Origin: Mesostigma viride
Lineage: Eukaryota > Streptophyta > Mesostigmatophyceae > Mesostigmatales > Mesostigmataceae
Assembly (NCBI GenBank): GCA_009746045.1
Contig: RPFO01000184.1
Span: 221,381 to 285,380, forward strand
Direction of reading: 5' to 3'
DNA length: 64,000 bases
Below are positions 11,339-21,633 of the stretch, piece by piece. A program made the translations under genes and the position numbers. The notes under the pieces were generated by a model. That model saw nothing but the letters and a program-made list of their open reading frames with translations. It ran no database searches and was not told the DNA's origin. Numbering within the stretch: position 1 is the stretch's first letter; every line of letters begins with the position of its first letter.

Positions 11339-11510
11339 ATCTACATATTCTGATCAGACACTCCGCAAAGGTGAAAACCTTTGCGTTCAGTGCCGGGCCG
11401 CGGAAAACGCGGAAAACGCGATCTGCAAATGAATCCGACCGGAATCGAACTGGGGACCTCTCGCACCAATTTTGCTGACTATAGGACGGACGTCTCCGGT
11501 ATCTACATAT
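11339..11510 (-). mobile_element. tRNA-derived SINE with 10-bp TSD
   Basis: The direct repeat ATCTACATAT at 11339-11348 and 11501-11510 flanks 152 bp. On the minus strand the insert starts with a tRNA-like head: an A-box-like TAGTCAGCAAAATTGG, then the B box AGTTCGATTCC, with stems partly preserved (TCCGTCC pairing imperfectly with GGTCGGA). The body ends in a perfect 8-bp hairpin (GCAAAGGT/ACCTTTGC, plus-strand loop GAAA) at 11366-11385. There is no poly-A tail. It lies just after the LINE remnant. Confidence 0.75.
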
Positions 11511-12334
11511 AGCTGACATGGCCAGCCGGGGCGACATATCCTGACTGACCTGGCCTGGCCCCAAGGACATTCCTAGACTAGTCGAAAGATGGGTAAACAT
11601 GCCATGACCTACACACAGCTGCCAGTTGTTGGCCGACCTAGTGGTCCCAGCCCCGTTTGAACACCGCATTCACTCCCTCTCAGACTCTTTCTTGGACTGC
11701 TATGCAGAACAAGAAGAGGTGGAAGACAATTGTCCAGGCTCACATGCCAGCCCCTAGCTGTGGGCAACTGAAGCCCGGCCCCTCCCCCCAAGAGGAAGGG
11801 GCGCTTTGCTGAGTAGAGTAGCTAGGGTTTTCTAGATTAGATTAGCTTACTATAGTTAGATTAGAGCTAGGTTTCGCGGCTTCGCCCACCTCCATCCATC
11901 CAGCAAGGAATACTGTGTGCTACATGATCTCCCAACGAAGTCATGTTATAATTTAACTTAATTTTAACTTATTAGCTGACATCTTGCTCGATCCGCCGCA
12001 CGCGGGCTGGCTAATTGCGGCGCATGCAGCACGCTGATTAGGCTGTTTTATGCTATATTCCGTGGTGTGGATCGAGTGTCCCATGCCGGCTGTAGTTACT
12101 TTGTCGTGTAACGCAGTCTTGTTAGCGTTGGCTTTGTTTAATAATGTTTAATTGGGTGCCTCTGGACACTCTGATGTAAGTAATAATAAATTTTAATACA
12201 TATGGGGGCAAGTTGGGGCTGCTCACTCTTGACGAGATTCGGGCGAATTCTGGGCCTCACAACGGTTTGAAAGTGCCAATAAAGGAATCTTGATTCCTCC
12301 TAGCTGCAGGAATATTCAGCTGATGGTCAAAGCT
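11511..12334. other. Intergenic, nothing recognised
   Basis: No gene was recognised. It is AT-rich towards the right, with AATAATAAA near 12182 and AATAAAG near 12280 that could be 3'-end signals for unknown transcripts. Confidence 0.4.
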
Positions 12335-13012
12335 CTACAGGGGCAGCTCACGTAGGTGGGACGCGAGTGGAACACTTTTCACCTAGGAGAGACACCAGGT
12401 TCAGGTACGTGGAACAGCCATGTTTCAGGTATTCATGTAAGTGGGACAGGGTAGCTTTCAAAATTCAGTGTGGTGGGACAGTTACATGTTCAAAATTCAG
12501 GTCGGTGGGACAGGCAAATTTTCAATTACATGTAGGTGGGACACATGTTCATACACATACAAAACACAGGTTGGTGGGACATGTCCCACCGAGTTGTGTG
12601 GCATGGATGTGTAACACCTATAATGCGCTAGTTTCAGCTATACTGTCTGCACTCGTTTCAGTGCTATATAAACTGTGTCGGAAAGGTCACGGCAAGCCCT
12701 ACCTAGCCTATTCAAGGTGTGCCAGAAATACGGCAGGCGGGTGCGATTATTAATGACGCAACCGGCAACCCTAATACCTCCGTTTACAACATGATGGCCA
12801 GATATTAAAAACATGAAGGGCAGTTGGGCCCACAGGGAAAAGTCTACATCGCAACAAGGCACCATGCGACTCCGTAGTCAGCGATCACAAACGTTTGCTT
12901 CACCCTTTCCGTGCGCTTCTGCTCATGCTGTTTAGGGTACCTGCACATAAGAAACGTGCCAAGACACACAACCACACACCATAATAATGCATTACAAATG
13001 CGAAGTACAATG

Positions 13013-13262
13013 TTGTTGTTGTTGGTGGTGGTTGTTGTTGTTGTGGTGGTGGTGGCGGCGGCGGCGGCGGTACATGGTGGTGGTGGGGGTGGGGGTTGGG
13101 GTGGGGTGGGGGTGTGGGGGTGTGGGGGGTGGGGGGTGCGTCCCTGTGTTGTGGTGCGTGTGCGTGTGACAGTGCATATGTACGCGTGATGTGTGATGGG
13201 TGATGTGTGATGTGCGATGTGTGATGGGTGATGTGTGATCGATGTGTGATGTGTGATGTGTG
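13013..13262. repeat. GT/GTGG-rich microsatellites
   Basis: Consecutive TTG/GTG, GGC, GGGGTG and TGTGATG simple repeats. The long G runs (13083-13135) could form G-quadruplexes. Open frames across it are low-complexity artefacts. Confidence 0.9.
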
Positions 13263-13465
13263 TGTGCTCATACGCCTACTAATATGTTGGCCCATTTGAT
13301 CATGCCGACGTGACCTGTCGCATGTGTGCGGTAGACATATGTACTGCATGCTACCTAGTCACACATGGCATGGGTTTGCAGAGTTACATACAGAGTGTAC
13401 ATTCTTGTCACATAAATGGTCCAGTATATCTTGGAGCCAAATGCATGCAACCCATGCAACGATAC

Positions 13466-13747
13466 TTACTTGACCACCATGCGCCAGTGGTTGTCATACT
13501 TCTTTGCATACGGGTCCTGTGGGTCAGGGTTTCCGTAGTACGTCAGGCCGTCACCATACAAGGTGAAAACCTGGTATTTGGCCCAGTCCGCCGTTGTCAG
13601 CACCTCGGCATGCTTTGCCACAGTGCGCTGTGGCGGAAGCTCGAGAGGAGGGAGAGAAGGCTTGGACTTTTTCTTGGCTGGGCGGGTGGCCTGATCCGTT
13701 GGTGGTGGTGCTCCCGCGGCTGGGTTGCCGACCCCTGCTGCCCCCAC
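13466..13747 (-). CDS. Candidate exon of the TIR element's gene, unknown function
   Basis: A minus-strand open segment of about 93 residues. The basic, Pro-rich first half is followed by TADWAKYQVFTLYGDGLTYY and a D-P-Q-D-P-Y-A-K-K-Y segment, ending ...WRMVVK. The stop overlaps a GTAAGT string, so this could be a natural C terminus or an exon ending at a donor. There is no ATG at the left of the open frame, so it is probably an internal or last exon. I do not recognise the family. Its position downstream of the helix-turn-helix exon suggests the same transcript. Confidence 0.35.
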   Translation of the reverse strand: MGAAGVGNPAAGAPPPTDQATRPAKKKSKPSLPPLELPPQRTVAKHAEVLTTADWAKYQVFTLYGDGLTYYGNPDPQDPYAKKYDNHWRMVVK

Positions 13748-14136
13748 CTGGTCGGCTGCCCCCCCCTTCCCACCACGTCAGCTGCCTCACATCCGGCCTT
13801 GTCCCAGGTTGCCTTCACTGCTCCAGCCTTCTTGCATCATGAGCAATATCTTTCAAATAAAGGGGGGGCAGCTGGGATATCGCCAAGAAATGAGCAAGAC
13901 TGCTAGTTTCCAACCCTTACATAATTCATGATCACCCGTTGCTGGGTGGTTACGCTGCATCATTTGGCTGCATGCAACGAAGAAGACCATTACATACTTT
14001 CGGCTCTTCCACGTCAAATTCTCACGGGGCCGGGCTGCATGCATACTCATGAAACAATCGAAACTCAGCAAACTAGTGCGACATGTACAAAATGCAGCAG
14101 GAAAAATACCGACAATTATGATGGAAATAAACTTAC

Positions 14137-14439
14137 GCGCACAAGCGCGCGGTTGACCATGTACCCCTTGCTCCGATACTCGCGAATCTCAGTGGCCACC
14201 TCTTTCTCCACCAAGGGAAACTTGGCCGTAGTCGGGTTTCTGACACGACTTGGGCACTTCTTCCCCGCTAGCTTGGGGTTGTCTGCTGCAGCCTTGATGG
14301 CCGCCTCCTCTGTGAGCATGCGGTTGAAGGTTGAAATCGGGATGGGGGGGTCGCTAGTTTTGCAGAATTGGCGCTGCGACAATCCGCTCTCGTGAAAGGC
14401 GTCCAGAATCTTCCGCTTGGTGCGCATATCCCTGAACAT
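14137..14439 (-). CDS. Helix-turn-helix DNA-binding exon (pogo/CENP-B-like), partial
   Basis: The segment reads KRKILDAFHESGLSQRQFCK, then ISTFNRML, then a basic linker and FPLVEKEVATEIREYRSKGY followed by MVNRALVR. This is a Psq-like helix-turn-helix followed by a CENPB-HTH-like second half, as in pogo/Tigger-type transposases and other TE-encoded DNA-binding proteins. It ends in phase 0 at a GTAAGT donor (minus strand, 14136-14131). An upstream exon near 14470-14690 is possible but the phase does not close cleanly. No DDE domain was found in the element, so the gene is incomplete. Confidence 0.5.
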
Positions 14440-14966
14440 GTAATTTCATCTCGCGGCGCACGGCTTACTTTTTCGCCCTTGTCAGCTGGTTTGTCGGAGT
14501 TAACCAGCCCCGCTTCTGATGCCGTGGTTAGCCCTGCCTGTCGTAGTTGCTTTTCCCTCGTCCTCGGTGACATGCGGCACAAGAAAGCTTGCAGGTCCAG
14601 ACCTGCGGGGGCCGGGCATCACGCGAGCCGCCGACAGCTGGCCCTGCGGATGATGGACTGCACTCCGGCTCGCCTGACCCGCTCGCCATAGCGGCTCACC
14701 GTATATAGTTAGAGACCTCAGACCACGGATGCAGTCACGTGTTCAATAATTAGTTAATTGATCATTAACTGATGCAGCTGACTAGCACTCTCTAACAAAA
14801 GTCACGTGCCAACGTACTGTACGTAGCCAGCGTGTGCCTCTCTCACCTCCTTACAGTATACCATGTTAATTACGCCGGCAGAAGGGGAATTCATAAGGTG
14901 GGGCGCCTACAGTGCCACGTGTACTGATGTACGGTTATTGTGGATGCGACAGCCCACCGACCAACA

Positions 14967-15395
14967 CAGCAAGGTGGGCCACCTGTTCCACGTACTCAGA
15001 TTTTGGAAGAGCCAGTCCCACCAACGCAGCAACTCAACGCAGCAAGGTGGGGCACCTGTTCCACGTACTCAGATTTTGGATGGGACTGTTCCACCTACGC
15101 AGCAAGGTGGGGCACCTGTTCCTCGTACTCAGATTTTGGATGGGACTGTTCCACATACGCAGCAAGGTGGGCCACATGTTCCACGTACTCGGATTTTGGA
15201 TGGGACTGTCCCACCTACGCGGCAAGGTGGGGCACCTGTTCCACGTACTCAGATTGTGGTTGAGACCGTCCCACAGGCGCATACAGCCCACTTCCACGGC
15301 TACGTGGTACGCGAACCGTCCCACTTTCACGGCTAAGTGGTACGCGAACCGTCCCACTTTCACGGCTACGTAGTACGCAAACGTCCCACTTCCAC
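14967..15395. repeat. 60-bp and 33-bp minisatellites
   Basis: Five to six copies of a 60-bp unit (containing CAGCAAGGTGGGGCACCTGT) run to about 15275. Three to four copies of a roughly 33-bp unit built on CACGGCTACGTGGTACGCGA follow. The units contain the same GGTGGG core as the subterminal repeats of the enclosing element. Confidence 0.9.
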
Positions 15396-15600
15396 GTGGT
15401 GTGGGAACAGCCCAAGTACCCGTGAGGCGGTGTACTGTACTGTGTACATATACACACAAGTGGTCACATATCACTACCAAGACCTATATTTCACTACACC
15501 GCACATACGTATTGTATATAATTCGACGTGGCTTTATTATCAGGTATCGTTAACTGCATAAATACTTGCACTACGTGAGCAGCTAGCGGTACAATATAGC

Positions 15601-16143
15601 TTGTTTTTCTTCTTGAAACAATGGATTAAAGCGCTTCATCATGGTTCAGAGGCAGATTCGGAGGCTGCTTATGAGGCAGCTTCCGGGGCCTCTACACCGG
15701 TGAAGGTCCAGCCCAGCGTTGATGTTGATGATGAGTTGAACTCCACCCCAGACCTAGCGTCCTCTACAAATGATGAGGACATAAGTACCAAGGCATCGCC
15801 TTCAGGTCTTACAGTGATCCAGGAAGAACAACCAGCTTCTGCATCCTTGGCTTCTGAGACTCACAACCGGCAAGGGAATGAAGCGGAGGCCGTTTTGGCA
15901 AGAACAGATTCCGGGGGGTCTTCAGATTCCGGGGATTCGGAGAAGTTTTGGAAGCTGGTGCGCACCCAGAAAGGCATTCTCTTACCGACCAAGAAGCCGG
16001 GGCAGTTTCTACACGTCGCAGCTGGTTCAAGCTCTGAGCCCAGCGATTCAAGTTCTGAGGATAATGAAGGGAATTCCAGTGACGAAGAGTGGTCCGTGGA
16101 CGTCAGCTCTGGTCAACCCGATGTCGGTTCTTTGCAAATATGA
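15601..16143 (+). CDS. Acidic Ser-rich ORF, unknown function
   Basis: An open frame of about 180 residues with no in-frame ATG at its start, so it is an exon or partial. Composition is strongly biased to Ser, Glu, Asp and Gly, with an acidic tail (S-S-E-P-S-D-S-S-S-E-D-N-E-G pattern). EKFWKLVRTQKGILLPTKKP in the middle is the only complex stretch. No domain was recognised. It lies inside the 12.3-17.6 kb TIR element and could be element cargo or a disordered transposon-encoded protein. Confidence 0.3.
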   Translation: MFFFLKQWIKALHHGSEADSEAAYEAASGASTPVKVQPSVDVDDELNSTPDLASSTNDEDISTKASPSGLTVIQEEQPASASLASETHNRQGNEAEAVLARTDSGGSSDSGDSEKFWKLVRTQKGILLPTKKPGQFLHVAAGSSSEPSDSSSEDNEGNSSDEEWSVDVSSGQPDVGSLQI

Positions 16144-16875
16144 CTGAACACAGGTGCGTGATTCAGAATCCTTCCAATCACGAATCCCGTTGCTGGGTTC
16201 CCCATGATGGCCATTGTGCTGATGCTTAAAGGGTTTTCGCATGAGTAAATGTGAGGCCATGTGCATTATAACCGCGTTGTTCAGTTTGGGGTAATTCCAA
16301 GTGTGGGCACAAAGTTTGCGCATTCATTCATTGTGTTCATGTAGTTCTGTTTTGTGCAACCATGCACTACATGCAGGCTGCAGGCTAGGCGTATTGTGTT
16401 GATGGACAGTTTTTTGCAAGCACGATCGAATGCGAGGCCTTGTGAATTTTAATACCTGCGTGGACGTCATAGGCAATCATGCATACATGGGCGTGTGCAT
16501 AATAAAAATGCTGTCAATTTTCACAACCATACACGTGCAGGCACACACATGGCCGTGTGGATGATGTGAAATTTTTTGCCACCATGTATATGCATGGCCA
16601 TGAGGTGCGGCATGGTTATTCATGATTCCTTACTTGAAAATCTGGCACCCTTTTTACACCATTACAACAACCATGGATGCATTCTCTTGCCCACATCTTG
16701 CTAGCACGGTAATTGTTTGAGTCAATCTTTTATGATCCTAATCCAAAGCTTCCGAGTTATGACGTGGTTGTACATGTGCATCACTTGGATTATGGCGATT
16801 GCAGACCCAGTCATCAAGTTTCGCACGTACGAGCGCTTGGCTGACCTGGAGCCTGTTGTCTTGTACATGATTGCC

Positions 16876-16921
16876 CGAATTCTCCCGATTTCTGGCCTGC
16901 GCAGGTTGTCTCCTTGATGAT
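16876..16921 (-). repeat. Short copy of the 29.7/36.1 kb repeat
   Basis: ATTCTCCCGATTTCTGGCCT and the following 20 bases recur at 36238-36275 (same orientation) and 29705-29745 (inverted). Translated on the minus strand it gives RRPEIGRIR in all copies. Confidence 0.75.
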
Positions 16922-16979
16922 GGCGGTGGCGACTGCACCACGATGTCATTTCTTATCGTGGTGTTGTTATGTTGTTGTT

Positions 16980-17125
16980 ATATGGTGGGGTGGGGGTGGG
17001 GGTGGGGTGGGGTGGGGGTGGGGGTGGGGGTGGGGGTGGGGGTGGGGGGTGGGAAGTGGGGTGAAGTGGGGTGAAGTGGGGTGAAGTGGGGTGAAGTGGG
17101 GTGAAGTGGGGTGGGGGTGGGGGGT
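16980..17125. repeat. (GGGGTG)n / (GGGTGAAGT)n G-rich microsatellite
   Basis: Nearly pure G-runs separated by single T or TGAAGT, then a short C-rich complement (17138-17149) that could fold back. It has strong G-quadruplex potential. There is no gene. Confidence 0.9.
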
Positions 17126-18117
17126 TCTAACCCCACCCCCATGCATCATATAACAATAACAATGTTGTCATACAAATCTGCAAGAACTACCATATTTGCA
17201 CTTGATTGATTTAATTTCCAGCGTATTATCGGTTGCACACAGATCAAGTGTCCCTACGCCATGAGCAAACGTGCAGAATAGGTAGCATGCCCCATAGGAG
17301 TAATAGGGACATGTATGTATAACATATGTAGGAGTATGACACATAGAGCCCATATGTGCGTAGCCACTACATTCAGGAAGGTGGGACACATAGAAACATA
17401 CAGTTAGGTGGGACACAGCTTCAAGTTCGGGTAGGTGAGACAGACCTGTATCACAAATGCCGGTAGGTGGGACACCATGTTTTTCCAAATTCAACAAGGT
17501 GGGACATAATTTCAGTTAGGTGGGACACCTGAACATGTCCCGCTTTGCTGAATTTGTCCCACCTACCGGAGTTGGAACACTGTCCCACCTACGTGAGCTG
17601 CCCCTGTAGTGTCAAGCTTCCTTGTGATACCTAGTTCTACTGTGCCAGGTTGCAACTTGTCACGGATGTGAGCTATGTCGTCCGCACACTAGAGTTGGGT
17701 ACTGCATGGCAGTCGGAAACTGTTAGTAGGTACTGTAAGTCGCGAGCTCCATGGGGAGTTGCGACCGGAGCCGGGTTTCGACAACGTCTGCGTGAGGTAC
17801 GCAGGCGGATGGCATGCAGAACTGCTTCGGTAGTTCACTTGCGCCGGGCGGCGTGAGCTAGACCAGCAAAGGTCAGAATTGAGTACGGCGGTACACTTGG
17901 TGACGGATGTCGGCATTCTGAATTGCTGCTGCAGCAGTTCCCTTGCATCTGTAGGCATGCGTGAGTTACGCCGACGAATGCCATCATTGCTAGGGCAGTA
18001 CACCCGGTTACGTTGTCATGCAAGTTCAGATCCGTAAGTGACACAGTCATTCGGTGACCAACCGTGAACTTGAACCTCGGAGGCTGGTACGCTGCGTACT
18101 GCGTACCTGCCCGCTGG

Positions 18118-18415
18118 ATCGAGCTGGAGCTGGAGCTGGAGCTGGAGCTGGAGCTGGAGCTGGAGCTGGAGCTGGAGCTGGAGCTGGAGCTGGAGCTGGA
18201 GCTGGAGCTGGAGCTGGAGCTGGAGCTGGAGCTGGAGCTGGAGCTGGAGCTGGAGCTGGAGCTGGAGCTGGAGCTGGAGCTGGAGCTGGAGCTGGAGCTG
18301 GAGCTGGAGGTGGAGCTGGAGCTGGAGCTGGAGGTGGAGCTGGAGCTGGAGCTGGAGCTGGAGCTGGAGCTGGAGCTGGAGCTGGAGCTGGAGCTGGAGC
18401 TGGAGCTGGAGTTGG
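18118..18415. repeat. (GAGCTG)n hexanucleotide array, about 50 copies
   Basis: Nearly perfect GAGCTG repeats with a few GAGGTG variants. The long open frames in several phases on both strands are a consequence of a repeat without stops, so none is called. Confidence 0.95.
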
Positions 18416-18442
18416 AAATCGGGATTTGCAAGACTTACAATG

Positions 18443-18630
18443 CAACGCCAGGTAGTAGAGGACAACGACCCCCCCCCCCGTGGGGAAGCGCCCGCGTGTG
18501 CAAACATACGGGAAGCACGCCAGACAGGTCCCATATGGTAGAGAGCTTAGACTAGTTGGCTTTTAGACGTTGTAGATAGATGTTGTAAATAGATGATGTA
18601 GATAGATTAGACCGGTAGGACTGTTTGCAC
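18443..18630 (+). mobile_element. 5'-truncated LINE 3' end
   Basis: It encodes PPPPWGSARVCKHTG, matching PPQWGSARVCNPTG at the C terminus of the 40.3 kb LINE ORF2. The following non-coding sequence shares TAGATTAGACCGGTAGGA with the other LINE's 3' end. Both copies then run straight into (CATC)n. Confidence 0.8.
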
Positions 18631-19873
18631 CCATCCATCCATCCATCCATCCATCCATCCATCCATCCATCCATCCATCCATCCATCCATCCATCCATCC
18701 ATCCATCCATCCATCCATCCATCCATCCATCCATCCATCCATCCATCCATCCATCCATCCATCCATCCATCCATCCATCCATCCATCCATCCATCCATCC
18801 ATCCATCCATCCATCCATCCATCCATCCATCCATCCATCCATCCATCCATCCATCCATCCATCCATCCATCCATCCATCCATCCATCCATCCATCCATCC
18901 ATCCATCCATCCATCCATCCATCCATCCATCCATCCATCCATCCATCCATCCATCCATCCATCCATCCATCCATCCATCCATCCATCCATCCATCCATCC
19001 ATCCATCCATCCATCCATCCATCCATCCCTCCTCCCTCCCTCCCTCCCTCCCTCCCTCCCTCCCTCCCTCCCTCCATCCATCCATCCATCCATCCATCCA
19101 TCCATCCATCCATCCATCCATCCATCCATCCATCCATCCATCCATCCATCCATCCATCCATCCATCCATCCATCCATCCATCCATCCATCCATCCATCCA
19201 TCCATCCATCCATCCATCCATCCATCCATCCATCCATCCATCCATCCATCCATCCATCCATCCATCCATCCATCCATCCATCCATCCATCCATCCATCCA
19301 TCCATCCATCCATCCATCCATCCATCCATCCATCCATCCATCCATCCATCCATCCATCCATCCATCCATCCATCCATCCATCCATCCATCCATCCATCCA
19401 TCCATCCATCCATCCATCCATCCATCCATCCATCCATCCATCCATCCATCCATCCATCCATCCATCCATCCATCCATCCATCCATCCATCCATCCATCCA
19501 TCCATCCATCCATCCATCCATCCATCCATCCATCCATCCATCCATCCATCCATCCATCCATCCATCCATCCATCCATCCATCCATCCATCCATCCATCCA
19601 TCCATCCATCCATCCATCCATCCATCCATCCATCCATCCATCCATCCATCCATCTATCCATCCATCCATCCATCCATCCATCCATCCATCCATCCATCCG
19701 GCATCCATCCATCCATCCATCCATCCATCCATCCATCCATCCATCCATCCATCCATCCATCCATCCATCCATCCATCCATCCATCCATCCATCCATCCAT
19801 CCATCCATCCATCCATCCATCCATCCATCCATCCATCCATCCATCCATCCATCCATCCATCCATCCATCCATT
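18631..19873. repeat. (CATC)n microsatellite, 1.24 kb
   Basis: About 310 units of CATC, broken by a (CTCC)n block at 19027-19073, one CTAT variant near 19654 and a CCGGCATCC variant near 19698. The same CCGGCATCC variant occurs in the (CATC)n tract at 40.7 kb, which suggests a shared origin. Frames through it are artefacts. Confidence 0.98.
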
Positions 19874-19887
19874 TTCCGGAACCAGCT

Positions 19888-21225
19888 ATGGCAGAAACTC
19901 CGTCAACCGCCTCCCATACTCTCTCCGAGGGGGAGGCTTCAGCGCCCAACACGATTACGCAACTAATTGCAGATGCGGAAACCATAGCAACGCAGCCCCG
20001 GGCCAGCGAGGCAGCCATTACCGCCTCCTCCAAGCGGCTTTGCGTCACCCCAGCCGACGAGATGGACCGCCAGGTCCCTTTGCCATCGTCTTCTCAACCC
20101 AGCGAGGCCACCCCCATTGACGAGGACGACGACGACGCCGACGACGACGACGCTGAGTTCGACCCAGCATCCTTCATGCCTGGCAAGGTTGTCGCCGAGC
20201 CCCGGTTCTTTTCGCTTACCGCCGAGGAGGCGCAGGCTATCCTGCACCACCTGAAAGCCAATGACATTCCACTCTATTTTCCCACGTCTGGCGATACCAT
20301 TTCTACGGACCAGCTTGCCGAAATGGACGAGCCAGAGCTTCGACTTTCTGTTTTCCTGAGCCACGCGCAGGCCCCCTGCCTCCGGGCACTCTTTGCCGCT
20401 TTCAAGGAAGCCGAGCACGGCACCGCCAACACCCCTGATGCTGCTTCCCCGGAAGCAGACCTGCACAAGCTCAATAAGGAAGTCGCAGACATGGCTGCCC
20501 AACTCGGCGCCTTGTCCACTGCTATCCGTCAAGACACTGCTGCGCTTCAATCCAGCATTGCCGAGGTCAAAGCCGCCCTGGCCACACCTCCCCAGCCAGC
20601 AGCCCCTGCACCCACCAGCTATGCTAACGTGGTAAAACAGACGGACATTGCCAACCTGATGGAAGATGCAGCACGCAGGGGGGCTGCAGCCCACAAGACT
20701 GCGGTCGAGGAGGACCTGCGCTCACGCAGTATAGTGGTCCGGTATTTCCAGGTCGCACAGCAGCCTGAAACGGACCTGATGCTAGCGCAACGCCTGTACC
20801 ACAGCCTCATCGTGGGCAGGCTGCAACTGGGCAACGAACGCATCCGCATTGAGTCGGCAGCCTGGATGGCGGGCCAGCCTGGCCCCATCCGGGTGACCTT
20901 TGCGAATGTGGCCAGCAAGGTGAAGGTACTCCAGGCCCGCAAGCTCCTAGGCGGGAAGAACGCGCCGAGCCTCGACGACCTCCTCTCACCGGCCCAGCTA
21001 GTCATCAAGAATGGTCTGCTGGGCAGCGACGTGGCGACCAAGGCCAAGCAGGAGCTCAAGAAGGTCTACGTCCGCCTCGTCCACGACACCCCCGTGCTAT
21101 TCATCAACGGCCAGCGCACGGAGGTGCAGGCGCCGAACAAGCGGCACAAGTCGGGCCGTCCCAGGCCCGCCCCAGCTGCGTCCTCATCGTCTACGCACGT
21201 CCCGGGTATGGATGGCGCCCGGTAA
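19888..21225 (+). CDS. LINE ORF1 protein (RRM-type nucleic-acid chaperone)
   Basis: A 445-residue frame from the ATG at 19888; the open frame to its left is microsatellite only. Layout: an acidic N terminus with a run of aspartates (about residues 75-85), a helical, probably coiled-coil stretch (about 190-235, [20 protein letters not shown]), then an RRM-like region ([10 protein letters not shown] ... [20 protein letters not shown]) and a C-terminal domain with DDLLSPAQ and [10 protein letters not shown]. This is the arrangement of L1-type ORF1 proteins, which bind LINE RNA. No ORF2 follows here; the matching ORF2 is in the separate copy at 37-40.3 kb. Confidence 0.7.
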   Translation: MAETPSTASHTLSEGEASAPNTITQLIADAETIATQPRASEAAITASSKRLCVTPADEMDRQVPLPSSSQPSEATPIDEDDDDADDDDAEFDPASFMPGKVVAEPRFFSLTAEEAQAILHHLKANDIPLYFPTSGDTISTDQLAEMDEPELRLSVFLSHAQAPCLRALFAAFKEAEHGTANTPDAASPEADLHKLNKEVADMAAQLGALSTAIRQDTAALQSSIAEVKAALATPPQPAAPAPTSYANVVKQTDIANLMEDAARRGAAAHKTAVEEDLRSRSIVVRYFQVAQQPETDLMLAQRLYHSLIVGRLQLGNERIRIESAAWMAGQPGPIRVTFANVASKVKVLQARKLLGGKNAPSLDDLLSPAQLVIKNGLLGSDVATKAKQELKKVYVRLVHDTPVLFINGQRTEVQAPNKRHKSGRPRPAPAASSSSTHVPGMDGAR

Positions 21226-21344
21226 GGGCACACCCTCGCGGCCTCGCGGTACAATAGGCTTTGGGCACAGCCTTTATAAACAAGCCCCTTTCCATCCTCA
21301 TGTCGCACCGTGCGAGCATGATCAGGATGCAAGGGGTTCTGGCT

Positions 21345-21482
21345 CGCACACTCATGAGTGAAACACTCACCCCCGGACCAGAATCAGACCGGGGATCGTC
21401 GCCGCACCTGGTTGCGAGCTACTCCGAGCAGGCCGTGGACTGCCCTAGCGGCGTATCCAGGCGGGGAGTCTGCGTAAACTGC
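21345..21482 (+). repeat. Dispersed 138-bp repeat, copy 1
   Basis: It starts CACTCATGAGTGAAACACTC and runs through CCCCGGACCAGAATCAGACC to GCGTAAAC. An inverted copy at about 85-90% identity lies at 36823-36960, immediately upstream of LINE ORF2. It may be part of the LINE inter-ORF region (see findings). Confidence 0.8.
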
Positions 21483-21633
21483 GTAAACCAGACTCCGGGC
21501 CTGTAGCTTCCAACGCGTAAAACTCGCTGTCGGCTCGCTGGCGAAAAGGCGAGGTGGCAATTAGTGGCGACATGATAAAATGCAGTGAAACAGTGTGCAG
21601 CGTCTTCCCGAGTCAGTCCTAGTGCACGCCGCC

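Larger units (their letters stand above)
12335..17609. mobile_element. 5.3 kb TIR element with subterminal GGTGGGAC repeats
   Basis: There are perfect 28-bp inverted termini at 12335-12362 and 17582-17609, beginning CTACAGGGGCAGCTCACGTA. Both subterminal regions (to about 12600, and from about 17370) are packed with GGTGGGACA motifs spaced about 25-50 bp apart, as in CACTA-type or other elements with subterminal transposase sites. On the right end the outer bases read CACTACAGGGG, but the left reads CTCTACAGGGG, so CACTA membership is uncertain. No clean target duplication was found; both flanks contain a TCAA(A)GCT string. The interior carries a helix-turn-helix gene fragment, minisatellites and an acidic ORF. 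Confidence 0.8.

Noticed and set aside
11430-11505. Functional tRNA gene on the minus strand
   Set aside because: A- and B-box-like strings are present but T-arm and acceptor stems are mismatched, and the unit has a target duplication; it is called a SINE.
14967-15395. CRISPR-like regular repeats
   Set aside because: Units are contiguous tandem copies without unique spacers, in eukaryotic DNA.
18052-18456. Open frames of poly-(Glu-Leu), poly-(Ala-Gly), poly-Ser or poly-(Gln-Leu)
   Set aside because: A GAGCTG hexanucleotide array read in different phases.
18625-19873. Very long open frames encoding HPSI or MDGW repeats
   Set aside because: They are (CATC)n tetranucleotide tracts without stop codons; only the segment after the ATG at 19888 is coding.
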